A stretch of DNA of 64,000 nucleotides from Paraburkholderia ultramafica (GCF_902859915.1 NZ_CADIKK010000027.1:48399-112398), one strand, 5' to 3'. Shown: positions 50,272 to 59,326, counted from the stretch's first letter. Program-made: numbers and translations. Notes: generated by a model from the letters alone, not told the origin.

Positions 50272-50763
50272 TCAATCGACGCTCGCGCATTGAACCGCCT
50301 TCGCCACCAGCAAGTCGGTCAGCACCTTCGGTTCGATGCTGACCAGAAAACCGCGCCGGCCGCCGTTCAGCCAGATACGGTCCATCTCGAGAATGCTCGA
50401 CTCGACATAAACCGGCATTTGCTTGCGCGTCCCGAACGGCGATGTGCCGCCGATCAGGTAGCCTGAATGCCGGTTCGCCACCTCGGGCTTGCACGGCTCG
50501 ACGCGCTTTGCGCCGATCTGCCGCGCGAGGTTCTTGGTGCTGACGGTACGGTCGCCGTGCATCAGCACGATCAGCGGCTTCGCGTGCTCGTCTTCCATCA
50601 CGAGTGTCTTCACGACATGATGTTCGTCCACGCCGAGCTGGCGCGCCGATTCCCCGGTGCCGCCGTGCTCGACGTAATCGTAAGGATGCTCGCCGAACGT
50701 GACGCCATGGCGGCGCAGAAACTGGGTGGCCGGCGTTTCGGAAACGTGTCTGGATTTGCTCAT
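50272..50763 (-). CDS. ybaK: Cys-tRNA(Pro)/Cys-tRNA(Cys) deacylase YbaK
   Basis: 163-residue aminoacyl-tRNA editing domain protein that removes mischarged Cys from tRNA(Pro). YbaK features are YDYVEHGGTGESARQLGVDEHHVVKTLVM, the conserved lysine region AKPLIVLMHGDRTVSTKNLAR and the GYLIGGTSPFGTRKQMP loop. I set the start at 50763 (MSKSRHVSETPATQFL), the usual beginning of the family. Its upstream region also holds the leader repeats of the divergent acyl-CoA synthetase gene. Confidence 0.93.
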   Translation of the reverse strand: MSKSRHVSETPATQFLRRHGVTFGEHPYDYVEHGGTGESARQLGVDEHHVVKTLVMEDEHAKPLIVLMHGDRTVSTKNLARQIGAKRVEPCKPEVANRHSGYLIGGTSPFGTRKQMPVYVESSILEMDRIWLNGGRRGFLVSIEPKVLTDLLVAKAVQCASVD

Positions 50764-50903
50764 CGGCGCATTGTAATGGCGAGTTTGCACGACGGCTATT
50801 TGCCGAATGGCCAATTGTGCGGGTCGGGCGACTGTGGCACGATCGTTCGAAAATCTTCCGGCGTACTGTACGCCGCGCACCGAATCGTTTTCAGCAACCA
50901 TTA

Positions 50904-50998
50904 TTTGCATGGGATCGCAGTAAGCGCTAAAGCGCCAACTCCGATCGACCGCTTTGCATGGGATCGGAGTAAGCGCTAAAGCGCCAACTCCGATCGAC
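50904..50998 (+). repeat. 46-bp direct repeat, each copy containing a hairpin, in the acyl-CoA synthetase leader
   Basis: Copies at 50904-50949 and 50953-50998 differ at one base (c/g at 50917). Each contains GATCGGAGT (or GATCGCAGT) and ACTCCGATC as outer arms and GCGCTAAAGCGC inside, so the RNA can fold into a long stem with two mismatches. The second copy ends directly before the AGGAG ribosome-binding site of the gene starting at 51010. Confidence 0.9.
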
Positions 50999-51009
50999 AG
51001 GAGACACCA

Positions 51010-52572
51010 GTGAGCCTCGATTCATCCACCCGTTCCACGATCGACATCTCCGCGCTGCTGGCCGCGCTGCCCGCGCGCATCGCCGCGATTCCGGCGCTCG
51101 CCGCCGCGCGCGACCCGCAGCACATCGCCTTGATCGAGGATGCGCGCCGGCTGACCAGCGCGCAACTGCTGCAAGCCGTCGACGCCGCCACCGCGCTGTT
51201 GCGCGAATGGGGCGTTCGCGGCGGCGACCGCGTGATGATCGTCGCGGAGAACAGCATCGCGCAGATCGTGCTGCTGTTCGCGACCGCGAGGCTCGACGCG
51301 TGGGCGCTAGTGTCGAACGCGCGGCTGTCCGCCGCCGAGCTCGATTCGATCCGCGCACACGCGCAGCCTCGCGTGGTCGCGTACGCGGTGGAAAGCTCCG
51401 GCGACGCGCAGCAGCATGCGCAGCGGCACCAGGCGTTGGCCGCGCCGGCTATCAAGCCGGACATCGGCGCGTGGTCGTACACGGTGGACAACACGGTGCA
51501 AGCCGAGCCGGTCGAAGCCGCGAACGACCGTCAATGCGCCGCGCTGATTTACACCACCGGCACCACCGGCGCACCGAAAGGCGTGATGCTGTCGCATCGC
51601 AATCTGCTGTACATCGCCGCGGTGTCGAGCCGCCTGCGCAAAGTCGGGCCCGGCGACGTCGTGTATGCAGTGCTGCCGATCTCGCACGTGTACGGCTTCG
51701 CATCGGTGTGTCTGGGCAGCCTGCACGCCGGCGCGACCTTGCGGCTCGCGCCGCGCTTCGCGCCGGAAGCCGTGCGCCGCGCGCTCGCCGACGAACGCGT
51801 GTCGATCTTCCAGGGCGTGCCGGCCATGCACGCCAAACTGCTCGAACATTTGCAGACGCACGGCCACCCGTGGTCCGCGCCGCATCTGCGCTTTGCCTAT
51901 TCGGGCGGCTCGCCGCTCGACGCCGCGTTGAAGGCGCAGGTCGAAGCCGTCTACGGTCTGCCGCTGCACAACGGCTACGGCATGACCGAGAGCAGCCCGA
52001 CGATTTCGCACACGATGCTCGACGCACCGCGCAGCGACTGCTCGGTCGGCGAGGTCATTCCGGGCGTCGAGGTGCGGTTCGTCGGACTCGACGGCGTGGA
52101 TGCCGCGCCGGGCGAAATCGGCGAGCTATGGGTGCGTGGGCCGAACGTGATGCTCGGCTACTACCGCAGCCCGGAGCAAACCCGCGCGGCCGTGACCGAA
52201 GACGGCTGGCTCAAGACCGGCGACCTCGCGCGGCAGGACGCGGACGGCGCGCTGCATATCGTCGGGCGCAGCAAGGAGTTGATCATCCGCTCGGGCTTCA
52301 ACGTCTATCCGGCCGAGGTCGAACATGTGTTGAACGCGCATCCGCAGGTCGTGCAGTCGGCGGTGATCGGACGCGCGGTCGAGGGCAACGAGGAAGTGAT
52401 CGCGTTCGTCGAATTGATCGCGGGGGCGACAGTGACGCCCGCTGAACTGATCGCGTGGTGCGGCGCGCGTCTCGCACCGTACAAGCGGCCGGCCGAATTG
52501 AAGGTGCTCGCCGCGCTGCCGGCCGCATCGACCGGCAAGATTCTCAAACATCGGCTGCGTGAGTTCGTCTGA
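51010..52572 (+). CDS. AMP-dependent acyl-CoA synthetase/ligase
   Basis: 520-residue ANL-superfamily enzyme that activates a carboxylic acid as acyl-AMP and then acyl-CoA. The phosphate-binding loop is TTGTTGAPKGV, followed by SHRN. Further motifs are YGMTESSP, the hinge/motif DGWLKTGDLARQDADG with GRSKELIIRSGFNVYPAEVE, and a terminal PASTGKILKH holding the catalytic Lys. The substrate is not predictable; the size fits medium-chain, aromatic or malonyl-type ligases. The ATG at 51010 is preceded by AGGAG right after a hairpin repeat, which suggests translational control. Confidence 0.92.
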   Translation: MSLDSSTRSTIDISALLAALPARIAAIPALAAARDPQHIALIEDARRLTSAQLLQAVDAATALLREWGVRGGDRVMIVAENSIAQIVLLFATARLDAWALVSNARLSAAELDSIRAHAQPRVVAYAVESSGDAQQHAQRHQALAAPAIKPDIGAWSYTVDNTVQAEPVEAANDRQCAALIYTTGTTGAPKGVMLSHRNLLYIAAVSSRLRKVGPGDVVYAVLPISHVYGFASVCLGSLHAGATLRLAPRFAPEAVRRALADERVSIFQGVPAMHAKLLEHLQTHGHPWSAPHLRFAYSGGSPLDAALKAQVEAVYGLPLHNGYGMTESSPTISHTMLDAPRSDCSVGEVIPGVEVRFVGLDGVDAAPGEIGELWVRGPNVMLGYYRSPEQTRAAVTEDGWLKTGDLARQDADGALHIVGRSKELIIRSGFNVYPAEVEHVLNAHPQVVQSAVIGRAVEGNEEVIAFVELIAGATVTPAELIAWCGARLAPYKRPAELKVLAALPAASTGKILKHRLREFV

Positions 52573-52619
52573 AACGACAAGCGCACAAGCACAAGCTCAA
52601 GCACGAACGCAAGCGCACA

Positions 52620-53564
52620 TCACCCACGCGGATGATGCATCGCATGCAGCGACTTCAAGCGCTCGCGAGCCACGTGCGTGTAAATTTGCGTGGTCGAAAT
52701 ATCAGTGTGGCCAAGCAGCAGTTGCACGACGCGCAGGTCAGCACCGTGATTGAGCAGATGCGTGGCAAACGCGTGCCGCAACGTATGCGGCGACAAAGGC
52801 GCATGCACATCGGCCGCCATCGCGTGACGCTTGATGATGTTCCAGAACTGCTGGCGCGTCATGCCTTCCGCGCGGCTCGTCACGAATAGCGCATCCGTCG
52901 CGCGCGCGCCGAGCAGCGCCGGGCGCGCATCGCGCAGATAACGTTCGATCCAGCCGTGCGCCTCTTCGCCGAACGGAATCAGGCGCTCTTTCGAGCCCTT
53001 GCCCATCACGCGCACCACGCCTTCGTTCAGACCCACTTCCACCGTCTTCAGCGTGACCAGTTCGGTGACGCGCAAACCGCTCGCGTACATCAGTTCCAGC
53101 ATCGTGCGATCGCGCAAACCCAACGGCGTGTCGATGTCGGGCGCACCTAGCAGCGCTTCGACTTGCGCCTCGGTGAGCGTCGACGGAAAACGCGGCGGCT
53201 GCTTGGCCGAACGGATGCGCAGTGTCGGATCAACCGTCGCGCGATGCTCACGCACCGCCCACGCGTAATAGCGGCGAAACACCGAGAGCCGCCGGTTCGC
53301 CGAGGTCGATTTGTCCTTCTGCCGCGCGGCGCTATAAGCGTTGAGATCGGCTTCGCTGGCGGTGTCGAGCGACGCGTTGCGGCTCTGCGCGAGCCATTCG
53401 CAGAACAGACGCAGATCGCGCCGATACGCATCGAGCGTGTTACGCGACAGGCCGTGCTCGAGCCACAGCGCGTCGCAGAACGCATCGATCGACGCCGAGC
53501 TCGTCAGAAGCAGCGGCGACAAAGGTGACGCGATGCCCGCGTCGTCAGCCAAGGTATCGCTCAT
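52620..53564 (-). CDS. xerD: Site-specific tyrosine recombinase XerD
   Basis: 314-residue recombinase that with XerC resolves chromosome dimers at dif. The N-terminal core-binding domain (about 25-115; AYRRDLRLFCEWLA) precedes the catalytic domain. The catalytic residues are visible: Arg in YASGLRVTELV, Lys in VMGKGSKERLIPF, His-x-x-Arg in SPHTLRHAFATHLL, His in LLGHTDIST and Tyr in QIYTHV. Sequence and gene context fit XerD better than an integrase. Its start overlaps the ogt stop (ATGA), so the two are coupled. Confidence 0.94.
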   Translation of the reverse strand: MSDTLADDAGIASPLSPLLLTSSASIDAFCDALWLEHGLSRNTLDAYRRDLRLFCEWLAQSRNASLDTASEADLNAYSAARQKDKSTSANRRLSVFRRYYAWAVREHRATVDPTLRIRSAKQPPRFPSTLTEAQVEALLGAPDIDTPLGLRDRTMLELMYASGLRVTELVTLKTVEVGLNEGVVRVMGKGSKERLIPFGEEAHGWIERYLRDARPALLGARATDALFVTSRAEGMTRQQFWNIIKRHAMAADVHAPLSPHTLRHAFATHLLNHGADLRVVQLLLGHTDISTTQIYTHVARERLKSLHAMHHPRG

Positions 53565-54031
53565 GCGTACGGAATGCCTTCATGCGCCAGCAGCCAGCGC
53601 TTGACGTTGCGGAAGAAGCCCTCTTCGGCGTGATGCGCGAACCCGCCGATGCCGCTCGAACTCACCACGCGATGACATGGAATCACAATCGGAAATTCAT
53701 TGGCGCCACACGCCTGACCGACCGCGCGCGGCACGCTGCCCAACTGTTTCGCCAACTGCCCGTAGGTCAGCACGACGCCCGGCGGAATCTCGCTGAGCGC
53801 CTGCCAGACGCGCCGCTGAAACGCGGTGCCGACCGGCGCCAGCGGCAACTCGAACTTCGCGGACGCACGCTCGAAATATCGCTCGATCTGCTCGACGGCT
53901 TGCCGCGCCAATGGCGTGTCGGGCGCGACGCTCGGCACTGAATCCGGCAGATAGACGATCTCGCGCACGGCCTCGCCTTCGAGGCGAATGCCGACCTTGC
54001 CGAACGGCGCATCGATCACTGCGTTGAACAT
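53561..54031 (-). CDS. ogt: Methylated-DNA--[protein]-cysteine methyltransferase
   Basis: 156-residue suicide repair protein that removes alkyl groups from O6-alkylguanine. The acceptor cysteine is in IPCHRVV. The preceding GTAFQRRVWQALSEIPPGVVLTYGQLAKQLG and QACGANEFPIV segments are typical of Ogt/MGMT. The start at 54031 (MFNAVIDAPFG) has GAGGAG upstream. It lies between queG and xerD on the minus strand. Confidence 0.94.
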   Translation of the reverse strand: MFNAVIDAPFGKVGIRLEGEAVREIVYLPDSVPSVAPDTPLARQAVEQIERYFERASAKFELPLAPVGTAFQRRVWQALSEIPPGVVLTYGQLAKQLGSVPRAVGQACGANEFPIVIPCHRVVSSSGIGGFAHHAEEGFFRNVKRWLLAHEGIPYA

Positions 54032-54176
54032 GATTGCCTGCTCCTCACTTGCATGGCGGCCCGGTTTGCGACATAGCGTACCTGCATGAGTGGCAGGCGT
54101 TCTACGCGAACCACTCAGCGCAAAGCACCTTGCGCAAACCGCTTTGCAAAACGAAGGCCGCCGGACTGACGCTACT

Positions 54177-55418
54177 TTACGCCGCTTCCAACGCCCATTC
54201 CACATGCTCGCGCACCACGGCGGAAGGGTCGTCGGCGCGTAGTCTCAATGCGTGCACGATCGCCTCGCGGGCCTCGGCGCTCAAACTCCCCGCAGGAGTT
54301 CTCAGCGCGTTGCCCATCCCCACCGCGAGATTGCGCAGCCAGCTCTCATAGCCGATCCGCCGAATCGCACTGCCCTGCATGCGCGTATCGAACTCGTCCG
54401 CGCTCCACGCAAACAGCTCGACCAGCGACGCGCGATCGAGCCCATGCCGCACATCGAAATCGGCGACCGGCGCAGCCTGCGCGAACTTGTTCCATGGACA
54501 CACGAGCTGGCAATCGTCGCAGCCATACACACGATTGCCGATCAGCGGCCGCATTTCCAGGGGAATACTGCCTTTCAGTTCGATCGTGAGATACGAGATG
54601 CACCGGCGCGCATCGACCTTGTAAGGCGCGACGATCGCTCCGGTCGGACACGCGCCGATGCAGCGCGTGCAACTGCCGCAATGCGAGCCCGGCATTTCGG
54701 GCGCGACTTCGGGCAAGGTTTCGGCGTCGGTCGGCAACGGCACGTCGACATAGATTTCGCCGAGGAAAAACAGCGAGCCCGCATCACGTTGCAGCAGCAG
54801 CGTGTGCTTGCCGCGCCAGCCGATGCCGGCCTTCTGCGCAAGTTCGACTTCCAGCACCGGTGCCGAATCGGTAAATACGCGGTAGCCGAACGCACCGATC
54901 TCGGCTGCGATCTTCTCGGCAAGTTGTTGCAAACGGTTACGCATCACCTTGTGATAGTCACGGCCGCGCGCATAGATCGATACCACCGCCGCCGATGGGT
55001 CCGCGAGCCGCGCATGCTCGGCTGCGCGCCACTCTCGCGCGAGCGGGCCGTCCTGCGTGGTGGTTTGGTTCGCGCCGCCGCTCAGCGTTTCGAACGGCAA
55101 ATAAGCGATGCGCGCGGTAATCACGCGTCGCGTGCCGGCCACAAGCTCGGCGGGCCGCGCGCGTTTCATGCCGTGTTTCGCCATATAATCCATCTCGCCG
55201 TGGCAACCCGCTTCCAGCCACGCTGCAAGCGGCGCTTCGGCCGCGGAGAGATCGGTGTCGCTAATACCGATCGCCCCGAAACCCAGTTCACGGCCCCAGC
55301 TTTTGATGTTCAGCGCGAGCGCATTCAGCGCCGCTTCATCGAAATGACGCACGGCACGCGCGGCGTCGACGGACGCGGGCGTGCTGGAAACAGGGGACTC
55401 CGGACTTCGGTTCATCAC
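54177..55418 (-). CDS. queG: Epoxyqueuosine reductase QueG
   Basis: 413-residue cobalamin-dependent iron-sulfur enzyme for the last step of queuosine synthesis in tRNA. The N-terminal catalytic domain contains GFGAIGISDTDL and the SAPVLEVELAQKAGIGWRGK segment. Two 4Fe-4S clusters are seen as CGSCTRCIGACP and CDDCQLVCPWN. A C-terminal HEAT-like part binds tRNA. Two ATGs (55418 and 55415) are possible starts. Only 14 bp separate it from the divergent tsaE gene, so promoters must lie inside the neighbouring coding regions. Confidence 0.95.
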   Translation of the reverse strand: MMNRSPESPVSSTPASVDAARAVRHFDEAALNALALNIKSWGRELGFGAIGISDTDLSAAEAPLAAWLEAGCHGEMDYMAKHGMKRARPAELVAGTRRVITARIAYLPFETLSGGANQTTTQDGPLAREWRAAEHARLADPSAAVVSIYARGRDYHKVMRNRLQQLAEKIAAEIGAFGYRVFTDSAPVLEVELAQKAGIGWRGKHTLLLQRDAGSLFFLGEIYVDVPLPTDAETLPEVAPEMPGSHCGSCTRCIGACPTGAIVAPYKVDARRCISYLTIELKGSIPLEMRPLIGNRVYGCDDCQLVCPWNKFAQAAPVADFDVRHGLDRASLVELFAWSADEFDTRMQGSAIRRIGYESWLRNLAVGMGNALRTPAGSLSAEAREAIVHALRLRADDPSAVVREHVEWALEAA

Positions 55419-55432
55419 GCCATTTTACGAGA

Positions 55433-56005
55433 ATGCCTGTCAATCCCGCTCACGCGATCCAACCGCCCGCCGCTGTCCTGCTCGAACGCACTTTCGCGCT
55501 CGCGGACGAAGCCGCCACGCACGCGTTCGGTGAGCGCTTCGCACAAGCGATCGAAAGCGTGCGCGCAGCCACGCGGCAGGCGTCGGGCGCCAGCGGCAGC
55601 AACGCATTCCACGGGCTGCAGGTGCAACTCGCCGGCGACCTCGGCGCCGGCAAAACCACCGTCGTGCGCGCGACCTTGCGTGGCCTCGGCCATACCGGCC
55701 GCGTACGCAGTCCCACCTACACACTCGTCGAACCTTATGTGCTCGAGCGGCCCGCAGGGGAACTCGCGCTTTATCACTTCGATCTGTACAGATTCACCGA
55801 TCCGGCCGAATGGGCCGACGCGGGCTTTCGCGAATACTTCGATAGCGGCGCGATCTGCCTCGTCGAATGGCCGCAACGCGCGGGGCGTCTGCTCGGCGTG
55901 CCGGATCTGGTCTTCTCGCTCGACCTCGACGGCGACGGTAACGGCCGCGTACTCGTCGCACGGGCCTACAGCGAATCAGGAAAGGCATGTCTCGAAAGAT
56001 GTTGA
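55433..56005 (+). CDS. tsaE: tRNA threonylcarbamoyladenosine biosynthesis ATPase TsaE
   Basis: 190-residue ATPase that works with TsaD and TsaB in tRNA t6A modification. The P-loop is GDLGAGKTTVVRA (68-80), followed by SPTYTLVEPY and LYHFDLYRFTDPAEW, then ICLVEWPQRAG. An extra stretch of about 20 residues (about 43-60) lies before the P-loop compared with E. coli TsaE. The gene overlaps amiC by 19 bp, a conserved pairing of tsaE with an amidase. Confidence 0.94.
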   Translation: MPVNPAHAIQPPAAVLLERTFALADEAATHAFGERFAQAIESVRAATRQASGASGSNAFHGLQVQLAGDLGAGKTTVVRATLRGLGHTGRVRSPTYTLVEPYVLERPAGELALYHFDLYRFTDPAEWADAGFREYFDSGAICLVEWPQRAGRLLGVPDLVFSLDLDGDGNGRVLVARAYSESGKACLERC

Positions 56006-57603
56006 TCAAACCGTTCCGCTCGATCGAATCGGCGGCTACCGCAACGCATAACTGGCGGCGCCGGCAGATTTTACGGGCGAGCGCGTCCACGCTCGTGCTC
56101 GGCCTCATCGCGCCGCGTCTCGCATGGGCCAGCTCGGTGCTCGGCGTGCGCGTCTGGCCGGCGCGCGACTACACGCGCGTGACGATCGAATCCGATCAAC
56201 CGTTGCAGAACACGCAGCATCTGTTGCAGGGACCGGACCGGCTGGTGGTCGATCTGAGCGGCCTCGATCTCGATCAGGCGCTGAAGGATCTGGTGTCGAA
56301 GATCACGCCGAACGATCCGCAGATTTCGTCGGTGCGGGTCGGGCAATATCAGCCGCACGTGGTGCGCATGGTGTTCGACCTGAAGGGTTCGGTGAAGCCG
56401 CAGGTGTTCACGCTGCCGCCGGTCGGCGCGTACAAGTACCGGCTGGTGTTCGACCTGTATCCGGCGGTCGCGCCCGATCCGCTGATGGACCTGCTCGCGC
56501 AGACCGAACGCAAGCAACAGACGCTCGACGAAGAGAACAGTGCGCCGCCCGCCACGCTGAGCGGCCCCGGCACGACGCCGCCCGCTGCCGACAACAGCGA
56601 AGCTTTCTTCGAGCGCTACGCGCAGAACGGCGGCGGTGGCAACACCGCCGGCAACGCCGCGCCGGGCGTGCCGCGTCCGCCGGTGCATATCACGCCGACG
56701 CCCACTGCGCCGCTCATCGCCGGCAAACCGGCCACGCCGGCAGCGCCGCTCGTGCCGCCCACGGCGATTGCGCGTAACAAAGGCGGCAACAGCGCCAATA
56801 GCGCCAACAGCACGCGCAATCCGGACAGCGACGACGCTGGCGGCGACGACACCTACGCGTTCAGCACGCCGAAATCCGGCAAGAGCAATACGGTGCGTCT
56901 GTTGACGGTCGCGATCGATCCGGGCCACGGCGGCGAAGACCCGGGCGCGATCGGCGGCTCGGGCACGTACGAGAAGCACGTCGCGCTCGACATCGCGAAG
57001 AAGCTGCGCGCGAAGATCGACGCACAACCGAACATGCGCGCAATGATGACGCGCGACGCCGACTTCTTCGTGCCGCTGAACGTGCGCGTGCAAAAGGCGC
57101 GGCGCGTCGGCGCGGACCTGTTCGTGTCGATCCACGCGGACGCGTTCACCACGCCGGAGGCGAAGGGCTCGTCGGTGTTCGCGTTGTCCGAGCATGGCGC
57201 GTCGAGCGCCGCGGCGCGGTGGATGGCGAACAAGGAGAACTCGTCGGATCAGATCGGCGGAATCAACATCAAGTCCGCCGACGCCACCGTCAACCGCGCG
57301 CTGTTCGATATGTCGACCACCGCGCAGATTCGCGACTCGATGCGTTACGGCAACTTCGTGCTGAAGGAAATCGGCGGGATCAACAAGCTGCACAAGGGCG
57401 CGGTCGAACAGGCGGGGTTTGCGGTGCTGAAGGCGCCGGACATTCCGTCGATCCTCGTGGAGACCGCGTTCATCAGCAATCCGGACGAGGAGCGCCGCCT
57501 GAACGACGACGCGTATCGCGACAAGATGGCCGATGCGATCATGAACGGCATCAAGCGCTATTTCGCGGCGAATCCGCCGCTGGCGAAGAACCGCATGACG
57601 TGA
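55987..57603 (+). CDS. amiC: N-acetylmuramoyl-L-alanine amidase AmiC
   Basis: 538-residue periplasmic zinc amidase that splits septal peptidoglycan during cell separation. The N-terminus has a twin-arginine signal (WRRRQILRASAS, about 23-34) consistent with Tat export, as for E. coli AmiC. An AMIN domain (about 50-165) is followed by a Pro/Ala/Thr/Asn-rich linker (about 180-300) and an Amidase_3 domain (about 308-535). The zinc ligands are in AIDPGHGGEDPGAIG, the Glu of TYEKHVAL and the His of FVSIHADAF. The catalytic Glu is in ILVETAFISNPDEE. It starts inside tsaE. Confidence 0.95.
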   Translation: MSRKMLIKPFRSIESAATATHNWRRRQILRASASTLVLGLIAPRLAWASSVLGVRVWPARDYTRVTIESDQPLQNTQHLLQGPDRLVVDLSGLDLDQALKDLVSKITPNDPQISSVRVGQYQPHVVRMVFDLKGSVKPQVFTLPPVGAYKYRLVFDLYPAVAPDPLMDLLAQTERKQQTLDEENSAPPATLSGPGTTPPAADNSEAFFERYAQNGGGGNTAGNAAPGVPRPPVHITPTPTAPLIAGKPATPAAPLVPPTAIARNKGGNSANSANSTRNPDSDDAGGDDTYAFSTPKSGKSNTVRLLTVAIDPGHGGEDPGAIGGSGTYEKHVALDIAKKLRAKIDAQPNMRAMMTRDADFFVPLNVRVQKARRVGADLFVSIHADAFTTPEAKGSSVFALSEHGASSAAARWMANKENSSDQIGGINIKSADATVNRALFDMSTTAQIRDSMRYGNFVLKEIGGINKLHKGAVEQAGFAVLKAPDIPSILVETAFISNPDEERRLNDDAYRDKMADAIMNGIKRYFAANPPLAKNRMT

Positions 57604-57627
57604 TGCAGTTGCTTGCCGCGATGCGAT

Positions 57628-57658
57628 GAAATACGGCCGCTCGATGCGGCCGTATTTC
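57628..57658. terminator. Hairpin between convergent amiC and EamA genes
   Basis: GAAATACGGCCGC (57628-57640) pairs perfectly with GCGGCCGTATTTC (57646-57658) around a 5-nt loop. It probably works for both strands despite a short T-run. Confidence 0.75.
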
Positions 57659-57686
57659 ATGATGCGTTCGCACGCAAGACCGGCGC

Positions 57687-58580
57687 TCAGCGCGCCAGCG
57701 TGAGCCGCTGCACGACCCAGCCGCCGAACACGTTCACGGCGAGCCCCGCCATCACCAGCAGCGCGCCGGCGATCTGCGCCGCGGACAGTTGCTCATCGAG
57801 AAACAGCGACGCCGACGCCAGCCCGACGATCGGCACCAGCAGCGAAAACGGCGCGACCTGGCTGGCCGGATAGCGCGACAGCAGGCGGCTCCACAACCCG
57901 TAGCCGATCAACGTCGCGATGAAAGCCAGATACACGATGGCGAAAATCGACATTGCGCTGATGCCCGACAGCGCCGCGGCAATTTTCTGCGGCCCCTCGA
58001 ACAGATACGACGATGCAAAAAACGGCAGCGGCGGAATCAGGCTGCCCCACACCACCAGCCCGACGAGATCGACCTTGCCGACCTTCTTCGTGACGATGTT
58101 GCCGAGCGCCCACATGCACGCGGCGCACAACGTGAGCGAAAAACCGGCCAGCGTCATCGCATGGCCGCCTTGCAGGCCGATCACCGCAAGCCCGGCCGCC
58201 GCGATCAGCAAACCCGCGATGTTCGGCAAGCGAAAGCGCTCATGCAGAAAGACCGCCGCGAACATCAGCGTGAAAAATGCCTGCGCCTGCAGCACCAGCG
58301 AAGCGAGCCCCGCCGGCATGCCGACGTACATCGCGGAGAACAGAAAAGCGAACTGCCCAAACGAGATCGTCGCGCCGTACGCGAACAGCCAGTGCCACGG
58401 CAGATTCGGCCGCTTGACGAAAAACACCGCCGGCACCGCGGCGAGCGTGAAGCGCAACGCGCCGAGCAGCATCGGCGGCACGCCATGCAGGCCCACCTTG
58501 ATCACGACGAAATTGACGCCCCACGCCAGCACGACCACCAGCGCGAGCAGCAAATCCTTGGGCGACATCCCGGTCTCCAA
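57687..58580 (-). CDS. EamA-family (drug/metabolite) exporter
   Basis: 297 residues with ten transmembrane segments in two EamA repeats (about 5-137 and 147-290). The sequence resembles YdeD/EamA, which exports cysteine and O-acetylserine (LAWGVNFVVIKVGLHGVPPML, GMPAGLASLVLQAQAFFT, VAPFSLLVPIVGLASASLFLDEQL). The substrate is inferred only from family resemblance. Starts at 58580 or 58568 are both possible. Confidence 0.88.
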   Translation of the reverse strand: METGMSPKDLLLALVVVLAWGVNFVVIKVGLHGVPPMLLGALRFTLAAVPAVFFVKRPNLPWHWLFAYGATISFGQFAFLFSAMYVGMPAGLASLVLQAQAFFTLMFAAVFLHERFRLPNIAGLLIAAAGLAVIGLQGGHAMTLAGFSLTLCAACMWALGNIVTKKVGKVDLVGLVVWGSLIPPLPFFASSYLFEGPQKIAAALSGISAMSIFAIVYLAFIATLIGYGLWSRLLSRYPASQVAPFSLLVPIVGLASASLFLDEQLSAAQIAGALLVMAGLAVNVFGGWVVQRLTLAR

Positions 58581-58648
58581 TTGATTGTCCGATCCGGCAG
58601 TTTAGCGGAGGTCGCGTAGTTTCAAGTGGGTTACGGGTTAAGGCGTGG

Positions 58649-59050
58649 TTAGCCGTTCAGCCAGTTTTCTATCCGCAGTCCCGGGTAAGCTGCGAAATCG
58701 CGTTCATTGTTGGTCACCAGCACAACGTCGAGCGATACCGCGTGCGCGGCAATTAGCTTGTCGAGCTGGTCCTTTTTGCACTCGCGTGTCGCTTCGCGAA
58801 TCGGGCCGTAAGCGCTCGCCGCCGCGCTATCGAATGGCATGACCTGAATATCCTCGACGAGCGACGCCAGGTTGCGACGCTCCCGCGCGCGGTTCGCCGA
58901 TACCGCGACGCCATATTCGAGTTCGGCAAACGTAATGGCGGACATCACGACGTCGCCGACGAAACATGCCGCAAAGCGCTTCGCGACCTGCTCCGGCTGG
59001 CTCTTCATCAGGTAGATGCAGATGTTGGTGTCAAGCATGTAGCGCGGCAT
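58649..59050 (-). CDS. vapC: VapC-type PIN-domain toxin
   Basis: 133-residue PIN-domain endoribonuclease, the toxin of a type II toxin-antitoxin pair. Conserved acidic residues are in MLDTNICIYLM, ITFAELEYG and the DQLDKLIAAHA segment. VTNNERDFAAYPGL is the usual end. It starts one base inside the vapB stop (TAATG), so the antitoxin is translated first and the pair is coupled. Confidence 0.92.
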   Translation of the reverse strand: MPRYMLDTNICIYLMKSQPEQVAKRFAACFVGDVVMSAITFAELEYGVAVSANRARERRNLASLVEDIQVMPFDSAAASAYGPIREATRECKKDQLDKLIAAHAVSLDVVLVTNNERDFAAYPGLRIENWLNG

Positions 59051-59283
59051 TACAGATCCTCGCGCTCGGCCTGCTCATGCTCGCCGCGGCCTTCCGTCAT
59101 GAAATCCGGACCAAACCTGGCGAATTTCTTGAGCACACCGGCGAGCGGGCGGCGTGTGGGGCGAATCCGCAACTCGTCGCCGACACGCTCAATTTCGACT
59201 TCGATGTCGACGCTGTCGAATGCCAATTCAGAGGGAATTCGCACCGCCTGCGAATTGCCGTTACGAAAAACCTTGGTCAGCAT
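59050..59283 (-). CDS. vapB: VapB-type AbrB-family antitoxin
   Basis: 77 residues. The N-terminal AbrB/MazE-type DNA-binding fold is seen as MLTKVFRNGNSQAVRIPSEL, followed by an acidic strand and a C-terminal tail (KKFARFGPDFMTEGRGEHEQ) that would bind and neutralise VapC. The start at 59283 has AGGAGG upstream. A near-consensus promoter and a direct/inverted repeat lie just upstream, suggesting classic autoregulation of the vapBC operon. Confidence 0.92.
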   Translation of the reverse strand: MLTKVFRNGNSQAVRIPSELAFDSVDIEVEIERVGDELRIRPTRRPLAGVLKKFARFGPDFMTEGRGEHEQAEREDL

Positions 59284-59299
59284 GCCCGCCTCCTGATGC

Positions 59300-59319
59300 G
59301 GATGTACGTTGGATGTACA
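59300..59319 (-). promoter_or_regulatory. Candidate VapB operator
   Basis: Two direct copies of GGATGTAC (59300-59307 and 59311-59318) also form the inverted pair TGTAC / GTACA with a 7-bp spacer (59303-59319). The site is 17-36 bp upstream of the vapB start and next to the promoter. Confidence 0.55.
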
Positions 59320-59326
59320 TTGTTCC

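Noticed and set aside
52620..53564. Phage or island integrase
   Set aside because: Size, motif spacing and lack of mobile-element context fit housekeeping XerD.
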